From positions 1 to 10,474 of the forward strand of contig JAFRRE010000061.1 of the NCBI GenBank assembly GCA_017428285.1: a stretch of 10,474 nucleotides of DNA. Reading direction: 5' to 3'. The stretch comes from Bacteroidales bacterium (GTDB lineage Bacteria > Bacteroidota > Bacteroidia > Bacteroidales > F082). Positions 1-6,540 of this stretch are shown piece by piece. The notes below the pieces were generated by a model. That model ran no database searches. It was not told the DNA's origin and saw only the letters and a list, made by a program, of their open reading frames with translations. Numbering within the stretch: the stretch's first letter is position 1; every line of letters starts with the position of its first letter. A program made the translations under genes and the position numbers.

Positions 1-475
1 CACGCAGCGAGAAGGTATTGGTGGTGAAATAGAACACCTTGATGCCTTCACGCACCCGAGGTGACAGCATGGCCTTGGTGCAAGGGAAGCCCTCCTCATC
101 GACTGACGATATCATGGTGATGGGCAGTGTGTCTGCCATCTTGGCGATAAGCTCTTTAACGCCCATCAAGGCAGGGTTTTCAGGAGCGTCTTCATCTATC
201 GTCAATTCCTTGCGCCAACGTTTCAGATGCGGGAAGTACATCTTCATCTGGCCGATGTATTCTTCCTTCGTGATGGGCTGCGGCAGCCCTTTGTTTACCT
301 CGTCCACAAACTGGGCACAAAACCCAATCATCTCATCCATCGTGCAGTCTTGGGTAAACTTGCCATCCTTGTAGCAATAGATGCAATAATCCTCATTTTT
401 GCTTCCATCGGCATTGGTGCCGAGGATTTCGTTGGTGAGCGGCATACCGCAGCTTTGACAAAACTTCATTTCCAT
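1..475 (-). CDS. Zinc-ribbon / PNPOx-like flavin-binding protein (3' end outside window)
   Basis: The reading frame on the minus strand is open from the ATG at 475 to the window edge, giving 158 residues. It begins MEMKFCQSCGMPLTNE, with Cys6, Cys9, Cys31 and Cys34 as two CxxC pairs, and a further Cys44. This matches the putative zinc-ribbon family (PF12674-like), which typically ends in a PxLKRW segment, here at about residues 82-88. From about residue 103 it enters a pyridoxamine 5'-phosphate oxidase-like split barrel of the general stress protein 26 type (TLPITMISSVDEEGFP, then PRVREGIKVFYFTTNT). Such proteins usually bind FMN or F420-like flavins; the substrate is not known. ATG at 469 is an alternative start that would give MKFC, the usual N-terminus of the family. 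The stop lies beyond base 1. The DUF3795 remnant lies 21 bp upstream on the same strand. Family call is confident, function is not. Confidence 0.88.
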   Translation of the reverse strand, partial: MEMKFCQSCGMPLTNEILGTNADGSKNEDYCIYCYKDGKFTQDCTMDEMIGFCAQFVDEVNKGLPQPITKEEYIGQMKMYFPHLKRWRKELTIDEDAPENPALMGVKELIAKMADTLPITMISSVDEEGFPCTKAMLSPRVREGIKVFYFTTNTFSLR

Positions 476-496
476 AGGTTTATCTGTTTATAATAT

Positions 497-676
497 TCAC
501 TTCCCTGTCAAATTCTTCCGTGCTTGAGGATTATGAGCAAAAACCGCTCCCACCGTCGAGCATTGCTCTATTTCCGAACATTCGCCGCAAGTCGCTACAC
601 CTTTCTTCAGCGCACACTGGTGTATGGCACACAGGCTTTCGTAGAAATGTCTTTTAGCGATTGCAAAAATACAATC
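497..676 (-). pseudogene. DUF3795 cysteine-rich protein, 5'-truncated remnant
   Basis: This minus-strand frame is open for 59 codons between a TAA at 677-679 and its own TGA at 497-499, and it contains no ATG. From about residue 9 it reads RHFYESLCAIHQCALKKG, then TCGECSEIEQC, and ends HNPQARKNLTGK. That pattern of Cys-x(4)-Cys, Cys-x(2)-Cys and Cys followed by a PxAxxNL tail is the C-terminal half of DUF3795 proteins, which are normally well over 100 residues and carry more cysteines in the N-terminal half. The N-terminal half is absent: upstream lies the leader of the plus-strand gene at 719. I infer a deletion remnant. The alternative is a short protein starting at a rare codon, but no good initiator is seen. 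Confidence 0.68.
664..671 (-). promoter_or_regulatory. Candidate Bacteroidetes -7 box, leftward
   Basis: On the minus strand the sequence reads TATTTTTG, a match to TAnnTTTG. Transcription would start near 657 and run through the DUF3795 remnant into the zinc-ribbon/PNPOx gene. No TTTG -33 element is seen at the expected spacing, so this is weak. Confidence 0.3.
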
Positions 677-692
677 TTATCATAAAAAAACA

Positions 693-700
693 TAGCTTTG
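693..700 (+). promoter_or_regulatory. Candidate Bacteroidetes -7 box for the HEAT-like gene
   Basis: TAGCTTTG matches TAnnTTTG. A start site about 7 bases downstream would leave a leader of roughly 12 bases before ATG 719. This argues against the in-frame TTG at 698, which lies inside the box, as the start codon. No clear -33 TTTG is seen. Confidence 0.5.
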
Positions 701-718
701 CAGTATGATTCAAAAATC

Positions 719-1237
719 ATGTCGGAACTGAAGACACTATTATCAAGTAGAATCGGCGGCAGCGATGCCAAAGCATTGGCCCAAGCCGGCATCAAGGAGG
801 AACTGTTTCAGTTGCTTTTCGACCCCGACAAGCGCACTTCCGACAACGCCGCCTGGGTGTTGACCCATTTGCCCAAAACCGCGGATCCATGGCTGACTGA
901 ACACCAAAACATCCTTATCGATGAGGCCATGCGCACAACGAGCACCACCAAGCGCCGCCTCATCATGAACCTCGTGGATCGGACCTCCTTCGACCCCGAC
1001 CACATCCGCACCGACTTCCTCGATTTCTGTTTCAACACGATTCTTTCCGATGAACCCGTCGGCGTGAAGAGCTTGGCCATCAAGTTGGCCTACGCGCAAA
1101 GTGCCCATTATCCCGAATTGCTTGAAGAGATCGACGCCACCCTTCGGATGATGGAGCCCGAGGAACTTCCCGCGGCTTTGAAGCACCTGCGAGGGAAGAT
1201 GCTTGCTAAAGAAACTATTAACAACAAAACAAAATAA
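719..1237 (+). CDS. HEAT-repeat-like helical protein, function unknown
   Basis: The product is 172 residues with no signal peptide or membrane segment, so it should be cytosolic. It is almost entirely predicted helix, with short repeated helical pairs such as SDNAAWVLTHLPK (41-53) and VGVKSLAIKLAYAQS (114-128) that recall HEAT/ARM repeats. The latter type of segment is common in small Bacteroidetes HEAT-like proteins that have no known role. ATG 719 is chosen over TTG 698, because the latter falls in the likely -7 promoter box. The stop is only 4 bp before the ATG of the proline iminopeptidase-like gene, so the two are probably one transcript. The A-rich tail (NNKTK) doubles as leader of the next gene. 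No catalytic motif is seen; a scaffold or protein-binding role would be a guess. Confidence 0.82.
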   Translation: MSELKTLLSSRIGGSDAKALAQAGIKEELFQLLFDPDKRTSDNAAWVLTHLPKTADPWLTEHQNILIDEAMRTTSTTKRRLIMNLVDRTSFDPDHIRTDFLDFCFNTILSDEPVGVKSLAIKLAYAQSAHYPELLEEIDATLRMMEPEELPAALKHLRGKMLAKETINNKTK

Positions 1238-1241
1238 ATTA

Positions 1242-2129
1242 ATGGAAGATCAACACCCCATCCAAGAAGGCTATATGCCTTATCTCGGCTACCAAACTTA
1301 CTACCGCATTGTCGGTGAACCTTCAAGCAAGCCCGCACTGCTTTGTCTGCACGGCGGACCTGGCAGTACACATAACTATTTCGAAGTGCTGGACCGCATC
1401 GCCGACACAGGCCGTCAGGTCATCTCCTACGACCAGATCGGCTGCGGCAACTCCTACCTCGACGGCCACCCCAAACTGTGGACCCAAGAGACCTGGATCA
1501 ACGAGCTCATCGCCTTGCGCGAGCACCTGCATCTCGACCAGCTCCACCTCCTCGGCCAGTCGTGGGGCGCCATGCAAGCCATCGCCTACATCATCGACTG
1601 CAAGCCCAAGGGCATCAAGTCGGTCATCCTCTCTTCGGGTCATGCCTCCAGCTCGCTGTGGGCCAGCGAGCAGCATCGCCTCATCAAATACATGTCGGCA
1701 GAAGACCAAGAGGCCATCCGCCACGCCGAAGCCACGGGAAAATGGGACGACCCCGACTATCTCCGCGCCAACGAGCATTATTATGAGCGTTATGTCATCA
1801 GCGTGGACGAAAACTCGCCCGAGTGTATCCGTCGCCCGAAACGTGCCGGCAACGAAGCCTACCTCTACGGATGGGGACCCAACGAATACCAACCCTTGGG
1901 CGATCTGGCCGACTTCGAATACACTGACCGCCTGCACCAAATCACTCAGCCTTGCCTGATTTGCAGCGGTACCCGTGACATCTGCACCCCCGTGGTGGCC
2001 GCCTCGCTCTACGAGAACATCCCCAACAGCCGCTGGGAAGTCTTCAAAGGCGCACGCCACACCTGCTTCGTCGAACAAACCGACAAGTACTGCGAGATAC
2101 TGGAAAAGTGGTTGGAAGAATGCGATTAA
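1242..2129 (+). CDS. Proline iminopeptidase-type alpha/beta hydrolase (S33)
   Basis: The 295-residue product has all hallmarks of the S33 prolyl aminopeptidase family. HGGPG at 37-41 supplies the oxyanion-hole segment, DQIGCGNS at 64-71 is the family DQxGxGxS motif, and GQSWG at 105-109 is the nucleophile elbow with Ser107. The acid is likely Asp246 in GTRDICTP, and the base His273 in GARHTCFVEQ. The lid domain runs from about 135 to 225. The length fits the roughly 290-residue tricorn-interacting-factor F1/proline iminopeptidase type. It should release N-terminal residues, classically proline, from short peptides in the cytosol, as no signal peptide is seen. ATG 1242 follows an A-rich leader; an upstream in-frame TTG at 1203 lies inside the previous gene and is unlikely. 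Exact substrate preference, including other amidase or esterase activity, cannot be read from sequence. Confidence 0.92.
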   Translation: MEDQHPIQEGYMPYLGYQTYYRIVGEPSSKPALLCLHGGPGSTHNYFEVLDRIADTGRQVISYDQIGCGNSYLDGHPKLWTQETWINELIALREHLHLDQLHLLGQSWGAMQAIAYIIDCKPKGIKSVILSSGHASSSLWASEQHRLIKYMSAEDQEAIRHAEATGKWDDPDYLRANEHYYERYVISVDENSPECIRRPKRAGNEAYLYGWGPNEYQPLGDLADFEYTDRLHQITQPCLICSGTRDICTPVVAASLYENIPNSRWEVFKGARHTCFVEQTDKYCEILEKWLEECD

Positions 2130-2163
2130 GCTTCTGACCCCTGCGGCCCAAAGCCCCTCTCCC

Positions 2164-2877
2164 CTACTTGCAATACTCCACAAAGCAGGAAAAGATCACC
2201 AAACTATCCTTATCCGTCCTGAATAGATACTCAGGATGCCATTGCACAGCCCAGACAAAACGGTTGCCCGTCAGTCGTGCCGCTTCGATGATGCCATCGG
2301 GAGCGATCGCCATAGGTGTCAAACCGCTGCCAAGGTCTTTGACAGCCTGATGGTGTAGCGTGTTCACTTCGAGAACTTCTTTACCCAACAACGACTGGAG
2401 GTCACCATTCAATACGACTTGATGTGTCGGGACACCGTAAGGTTTACCTTGTCGGTGGACAATCTCCGAAGGATGTTGCGAGGGAAGATCCTGCCAAAGC
2501 GTGCCACCCAAGAACGCATTGATGAACTGAAGGCCACGACAGATGCCCATAATAGGTTTGTCAGCCTCCAACGCTTTGGAAAGCAGCAATGCCTCCAGTT
2601 GATCACGTTCCGGGCTGGAAACGATGGTTCCCGTGGCATCCTCCATCCCATAAAGCGATGGTGAAACGTCTTGTCCGCCAGTAAACAAGAATCCATCGCA
2701 GGTCTCCACAATCCGTGCTGCATCCTCTTCAGATAAATCCAAAGGCAGGACAACGGGAAGACCTCCAGCAGCCTTGATGCCGTCCAGATAATCTGGCAGC
2801 ATCCAAACGCTTTGGCGTGCCGCATCCCAGAGTGGCGTAACGCCAATCAAGGGGGACTTGTTCAAAGACTGATTCAT
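2164..2877 (-). CDS. Gamma-glutamyl-gamma-aminobutyrate hydrolase-like peptidase (C26, class I GATase fold)
   Basis: The 237-residue protein carries the class I glutamine amidotransferase-like triad of peptidase family C26. GICRG at 111-115 holds nucleophile Cys113, and QWHPEY at 212-217 holds His214 and Glu216. TGGQDVSPSLYG (66-77) and NTLHHQAVK (172-180) are typical of the PuuD/YvdE-like group. Relatives cleave gamma-glutamyl bonds, as in gamma-glutamyl-GABA of putrescine breakdown. No puu genes are nearby, so the physiological substrate is open. It is cytosolic. Its ATG overlaps the TGA of the DUF2007 gene by four bases (ATGA), pointing to translational coupling. It converges on the proline iminopeptidase-like gene with 34 bp between stops, and I see no clear terminator hairpin there. 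Confidence 0.92.
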   Translation of the reverse strand: MNQSLNKSPLIGVTPLWDAARQSVWMLPDYLDGIKAAGGLPVVLPLDLSEEDAARIVETCDGFLFTGGQDVSPSLYGMEDATGTIVSSPERDQLEALLLSKALEADKPIMGICRGLQFINAFLGGTLWQDLPSQHPSEIVHRQGKPYGVPTHQVVLNGDLQSLLGKEVLEVNTLHHQAVKDLGSGLTPMAIAPDGIIEAARLTGNRFVWAVQWHPEYLFRTDKDSLVIFSCFVEYCK

Positions 2878-3125
2878 TCTTCAGGCTCCTCCTCCATCTC
2901 CGAAGCTTCAATCTCAGCCAGAAGCGACATGGCTTTTTCGTAGTCCTTTTCAAAGACGAATACCGAAGCGTCGCCTTTGATGGTGTTGGCAGCCCAACCC
3001 GCCACGAGGCTCTCCTCTTGGAAATTACGGATCAAGAATTGAATGTCGTTGTCCTCCAGCACACTGCCGATGAACTCCGCATCGACCACCGAGCCAGAAT
3101 AGATTCTTTTGAGTTCGTTGTTCAT
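2874..3125 (-). CDS. DUF2007 small protein
   Basis: The 83-residue protein starts MNNELKRIYSGSVVDAEF. The pattern of a short beta strand, then helix with ExxxxxxxLEDNDI, a strand of FLIRN and the later VFVFEKDYEKAMSLLAE is the DUF2007 fold, which has been described as a putative signal-transducing protein on thin evidence. The C-terminus is very acidic (EASEMEEEPEE). The ATG at 3125 is preferred over an upstream in-frame non-ATG start because the family begins here and a -7 box lies just upstream. It is the first gene of a coupled pair with the C26 hydrolase. Small proteins of this family often sit beside unrelated metabolic genes, so the context says little about function. Confidence 0.85.
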   Translation of the reverse strand: MNNELKRIYSGSVVDAEFIGSVLEDNDIQFLIRNFQEESLVAGWAANTIKGDASVFVFEKDYEKAMSLLAEIEASEMEEEPEE

Positions 3126-3148
3126 AATAGGGCGTATTGATGGTGGCA

Positions 3149-3156
3149 CAAAGATA
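3149..3156 (-). promoter_or_regulatory. Candidate -7 box for the DUF2007-C26 hydrolase pair
   Basis: The minus strand reads TATCTTTG, an exact TAnnTTTG match, 23 bases before ATG 3125. A TTTG lies about 23 bases further upstream, slightly beyond the usual 19-21 spacing, inside the end of the PNGase F-like gene. A start site near 3142 would give a leader of about 17 bases. Confidence 0.5.
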
Positions 3157-3164
3157 AGTAAAAT

Positions 3165-4853
3165 CTATTGCTCTTCATACAAAAGCACCCCTGACACCAT
3201 CCAATGGCTGAAACTGCCACCTTCGTCAGCGCCCTGGGGAATTGCGATTCTAAGGGTATGTCGCCCTGGTTTCAGGTCGCCGAGGTCCACATAGACTGGA
3301 TTGGTAGCGGTACCGGGACACCAGCCAGAGCGCGAATAGTCCGACGATGACACGCCATTCCAGAAGTTGCCCGAGACTGGATTTTGGTCGCGGAAAGTTG
3401 CACAATCGCAGCGCCAAGGTGTATAAGTAAAGCGCTTTACACCGTCAATGTAGAGGACGTTTTCCTTGGGATTGAACTCATCGCCTCCGCCCCATCCACC
3501 GTGGCCTGTACTCAGATAACGAAGACGCACATGGGTGGCGCCTTCAGGAAGGTCAAAGGAAACCTCCAGACTGTCGGTGGCAAACAGCCGACCGTAGTTC
3601 TGTCCCGACATCTCCATCACGTTGCAAGTATTGAAAAGCGGTAAGGAACGCTGACGGCACGGCGCTTCTTCCCATTCATAGTCGTCAGGATAGGCCACGA
3701 GATCAAGCGACAGCTTGTGTCCACCCCTGTCGTAGTTTCCGATAAAAGCACCAATGAGCACGTCGCCCCGCAAACGGTCACGCAACTCACTGACCTCCTG
3801 TTTGTAGTAATTCTCATCTGTCCAGGTGAGACCCTCTATCTGCACCTTGTCGTTGAAGTGGCCCGCACCAAACGAAGTGAAGAAACGGACCAACTCCACG
3901 GGAGGCAGGTAGTCGTTTTCCGCTTTGATGCCTTGATACTGCTGACCATCTTTCGCTTCAAAAACAGGCAGCGCCTCCACACCCTGTTGCAGCCCATCAC
4001 GGAAACTTTTGGCCTTTTCCGTGGGAATCACAAACACCGATGCCGTGCGGTCGTAGGCATCGCCATTGGAGCGCTGATGAATCTCAGCAAAGAGCTGGTA
4101 ATGTTCCGGGAGTTGTGGCAGCTGGATCCGTTTGACGATCATGGTTCCGTGACTGAAATGAAGAGTGGTATCGAAGGGGATCTCACCTTGATAAGGGTCG
4201 TAGTCGGCAAAATGGATCTGCTCATCGATAAAAACAGGGATGCGCATCACGAGTTTGTCCTTTCGCAACTGGCTCAGCTCACGGGAAGTCTTTCGCTCGC
4301 CCCGATCAGACGGAATCAGTTCACGAAGCGAATTGTCCTTTTTCAAGCTTCTTAGATCCGTCACATAATTGCCATTTCTCATGCATCGAACCATCACGCC
4401 CTTCAGACGAACCAGTTGCGGCATGGGAGTAGCATCAAAACCAGGCTTCTCCGTCATCCACACCTCGATGGTATTGGAGTTAACGCTGGTCTTGTACTTC
4501 TTACAGGGGTATCCCAACACCTTCTCCTCCCCTTCTTCGGTGAACACCACGTCGTTGTCGCCCAATGTATATGCACTATAGTAGCGGCCATCGGGATATT
4601 GCAGCAGGGAGAACACGGAATCCAGTCGGTAATCCACGTAGGTGAGGCTTTCGGCATATCCTGGGATAGGATTCCGAACCTCATTGCCGAGTGACGTGAT
4701 CTTCAATTGTCCATTATGTTCCAAGAGTTGAACCAACGTCGTATCTTGACGCTCAACACCTTTTACATACGACTGATAGACAAGCCGATGCTGCCCGATG
4801 ACGGTCCCGAAGGACAGTAAGGCAAGCGCACATAATAGTCCTTTTTTCAACAT
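3165..4853 (-). CDS. PNGase F-like glycoamidase, PNGF-II-type architecture
   Basis: The 562-residue protein begins with a signal peptide (MLKKGLLCALALLSFGTVIG, cleavage near residue 20). Residues 21 to about 205 form an extra N-terminal domain whose VLGYPCKKYKT...EVWMTEKPG stretch looks GLPGLI/DUF4412-like, comparable to the added N-terminal domain of PNGase F-II enzymes. Residues about 208-400 match the PNGase F N-terminal jelly roll, and about 415-562 the C-terminal one, including PWRCDC (479-484), NPVSGNFWNG (491-500) and SRSGWCPGT (508-515). By eye, Asp268 in AYDRTASVF aligns with catalytic Asp60 of Flavobacterium PNGase F, and Glu459 in GGDEF with Glu206; the Glu118 position appears to be Gly372. 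It should remove N-linked glycans from the asparagine of glycoproteins outside the inner membrane. It lacks a T9SS tail. It follows the M64 protease by 13 bp. Confidence 0.86.
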   Translation of the reverse strand: MLKKGLLCALALLSFGTVIGQHRLVYQSYVKGVERQDTTLVQLLEHNGQLKITSLGNEVRNPIPGYAESLTYVDYRLDSVFSLLQYPDGRYYSAYTLGDNDVVFTEEGEEKVLGYPCKKYKTSVNSNTIEVWMTEKPGFDATPMPQLVRLKGVMVRCMRNGNYVTDLRSLKKDNSLRELIPSDRGERKTSRELSQLRKDKLVMRIPVFIDEQIHFADYDPYQGEIPFDTTLHFSHGTMIVKRIQLPQLPEHYQLFAEIHQRSNGDAYDRTASVFVIPTEKAKSFRDGLQQGVEALPVFEAKDGQQYQGIKAENDYLPPVELVRFFTSFGAGHFNDKVQIEGLTWTDENYYKQEVSELRDRLRGDVLIGAFIGNYDRGGHKLSLDLVAYPDDYEWEEAPCRQRSLPLFNTCNVMEMSGQNYGRLFATDSLEVSFDLPEGATHVRLRYLSTGHGGWGGGDEFNPKENVLYIDGVKRFTYTPWRCDCATFRDQNPVSGNFWNGVSSSDYSRSGWCPGTATNPVYVDLGDLKPGRHTLRIAIPQGADEGGSFSHWMVSGVLLYEEQ

Positions 4854-4866
4854 GGCGTTTTTGTTT

Positions 4867-6402
4867 TTATAGAGACTGCTTCAAGAACTTTCTCGTCTCC
4901 CCGTTCGCACGAAGCATATACATACCCACGGGCAAGTCACTGATCACAATCCGATTCACCTCGTTGTCAAGATGAATAGTCTTCACTGTCTTTCCTGTGA
5001 TGTCGATGACCTCCGCTTGGCAATCTTTGCTTTCCACAAAAACATCGATGAAATCTACGGCTGGATTGGGACACACACGTAATGATGGCTCAGGTTGTTG
5101 ATGCCCTGATTTCACCGAAACCAACTGATCGGAATGCGCCTCAATCACCGCTTCAATCGTACGGTTGCAGACGGCACAGAAGGGTGCATAATCACGCATC
5201 ATGCAATGCTGTTGCGGACGATACATTCCGTAGTTCAGATAGCCTCCACCTTCAAAAGCCCCTACAGTACTGTAATACTGATAATTACTCGGCGTTGGAA
5301 TGGGAGTACTGGGGTCAACAAGGTCAGCCCATTTCGAATCAAAATCCACCAAAGAGGTGATATTGGGCTCCCAAGGTTCCACATTCAGGTTGTAGAGCAA
5401 GGCCAGCGGATTGTCCGGCTCTTCGTATTCATCGGCCAAGCCTGCGAAAGCATGGCCAAACTCATGGATGATGACACTGGCCGACGACATGTTGCCAGCT
5501 GTGCTCATCGAGTAAAAGTTGTAGAACCCTCCACCGCCGTACTGAGTGCTGTTCACCAGGATGTAGATCTGGTCGTAAGGCGCATTGGCGGCCACGTCTT
5601 TCACCGAGAAATAGCTACGGGTGGTGCAATAACGGTCGATATAGAAGGTATAGAAATGCGCATTGAGGATGGTGCGTTTCCAGATATGGGACGCGGGAAT
5701 GTCAACGCCGCTCTCCTCGGAAGGCGCCAAGACCGCACGGAAATTGAAATCCTCAAGATGACTGGCAAACGGCTCCTGCTGGGCAAACACATCGACCAGA
5801 TTCTGGCAATGCTGCTGAAACTGAGGCATCTCATCGGCAGTATAGCCTTCAGGCAGAATCACGATATCGACTTTACTTTCGGGCGTACCGTTGACCATGA
5901 CGTCATAAACAGGAAACACATAACGCTGTTCGGTAGTGTTGAACATCTCGTTGGGCTCATAAAGCTTGGAGAAGACCTCCTCAAACTCGCCATCGAAATT
6001 CCTGATTTCAAGGATGATGTAGGCTTCATTACGCGGCAAAGGCACACTCACCGATTCTTCATAACAGCGTTCCATCACCCTGGCTTCGTCAGTGGTTTTC
6101 CATTCCTGAAAAAGCGGGTTGTAACCTCTTGAATAGATCACTGTATTAGTCTGAGCATCAATTACTTTCACATGGTTAGTCCCAAAATCGAATGGATCCA
6201 CCAGATTGACCTTGGAGCCGCCGAAAAAAGGCTCGATGACAAAACGCTCAAATACGTAGTGAGAACTGTCGGCATTACCGCATTGAAACACGTCCATGCG
6301 CAACGATCCTTCCTCATGGAAATACTGGTCAAAGTTGATGTTTTGCGCTTTCGAAAGCACCGACGTTGCGAGTGCAAATAGAATAACAAGGGTCTTCTTC
6401 AT
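4867..6402 (-). CDS. Secreted M64 (IgA-peptidase family) metalloprotease with T9SS sorting domain
   Basis: The 511-residue protein has a signal peptide (MKKTLVILFALATSVLSKAQ, cleavage after Gln20 or nearby). Residues 21-165 are a beta-rich N-terminal domain (M64_N type). The catalytic part runs from about 165 to 430: it opens with VDIVILPEGYTADEM (178-192) and holds HEFGHAFAGLADEY at 313-326, with zinc ligands His313 and His317, general base Glu314 and a likely third ligand Asp324. The CMMRDYAPFCAVC segment (400-412) is a typical M64 end motif. Residues about 440-511 form a type A T9SS sorting domain (CPNPAVDFIDV, VIDITGKTVKTI, LPVGMYMLR), so it is likely exported across the outer membrane and surface-attached or released. 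M64 includes the Clostridium ramosum IgA proteinase, but many members have unknown substrates. It heads a likely operon with the PNGase F-like gene. Confidence 0.93.
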   Translation of the reverse strand: MKKTLVILFALATSVLSKAQNINFDQYFHEEGSLRMDVFQCGNADSSHYVFERFVIEPFFGGSKVNLVDPFDFGTNHVKVIDAQTNTVIYSRGYNPLFQEWKTTDEARVMERCYEESVSVPLPRNEAYIILEIRNFDGEFEEVFSKLYEPNEMFNTTEQRYVFPVYDVMVNGTPESKVDIVILPEGYTADEMPQFQQHCQNLVDVFAQQEPFASHLEDFNFRAVLAPSEESGVDIPASHIWKRTILNAHFYTFYIDRYCTTRSYFSVKDVAANAPYDQIYILVNSTQYGGGGFYNFYSMSTAGNMSSASVIIHEFGHAFAGLADEYEEPDNPLALLYNLNVEPWEPNITSLVDFDSKWADLVDPSTPIPTPSNYQYYSTVGAFEGGGYLNYGMYRPQQHCMMRDYAPFCAVCNRTIEAVIEAHSDQLVSVKSGHQQPEPSLRVCPNPAVDFIDVFVESKDCQAEVIDITGKTVKTIHLDNEVNRIVISDLPVGMYMLRANGETRKFLKQSL

Positions 6403-6426
6403 GTACTATTTTAGTTTGGAGCAATG

Positions 6427-6434
6427 CAAAAGTA
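6427..6434 (-). promoter_or_regulatory. Candidate -7 box (proximal) for the M64 gene
   Basis: The minus strand reads TACTTTTG, matching TAnnTTTG, 24 bases before ATG 6402. It would give a leader of about 17 bases. No TTTG is seen at the expected -33 spacing. Confidence 0.35.
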
Positions 6435-6446
6435 AGCTATTTATGC

Positions 6447-6454
6447 CAAAGATA
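6447..6454 (-). promoter_or_regulatory. Candidate -7 box (distal) for the M64 gene
   Basis: The minus strand reads TATCTTTG, a strong TAnnTTTG match, giving a leader of about 37 bases. It competes with the proximal box; the sequence alone does not decide between them. Confidence 0.4.
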
Positions 6455-6474
6455 ATATCTATGAGAAATATTTG

Positions 6475-6482
6475 TATATTTG
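6475..6482 (+). promoter_or_regulatory. Candidate -7 box for the lipoprotein gene
   Basis: TATATTTG matches TAnnTTTG. A start near 6489 gives an AT-rich leader of about 50 bases before ATG 6541. The box is 20 bases from the leftward box at 6447-6454, so the 138-bp gap holds closely spaced divergent promoters. Confidence 0.45.
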
Positions 6483-6540
6483 TAAACCGAATTGCACACA
6501 GAAAACAACTCAAATAATTATCAATCAAAAACGTATTACC

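Noticed and set aside
39..493. Two plus-strand open frames over the left edge
   Set aside because: They are antisense to the zinc-ribbon/PNPOx frame, which has clear motifs, and they show no family pattern or plausible start context.
607..795. Minus-strand open frame of 62 codons spanning the promoter region at 700
   Set aside because: It overlaps the start of the HEAT-like gene and the DUF3795 remnant in a different frame; its translation shows no recognisable pattern.
2130..2163. Possible bidirectional terminator between the convergent genes
   Set aside because: The 34 bp hold C-rich sequence without a stable inverted repeat or T-run on either strand.
1323..2183. Long minus-strand open frame of 286 codons
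   Set aside because: It is the antisense shadow of the proline iminopeptidase-like gene, which has a complete catalytic triad; the shadow is rich in Val/Gly/Asp as expected from reverse reading.
5134..6132. Plus-strand open frame of 332 codons
   Set aside because: It is antisense to the M64 protease with its HExxH motif, signal peptide and T9SS tail. No family signal in the plus frame.
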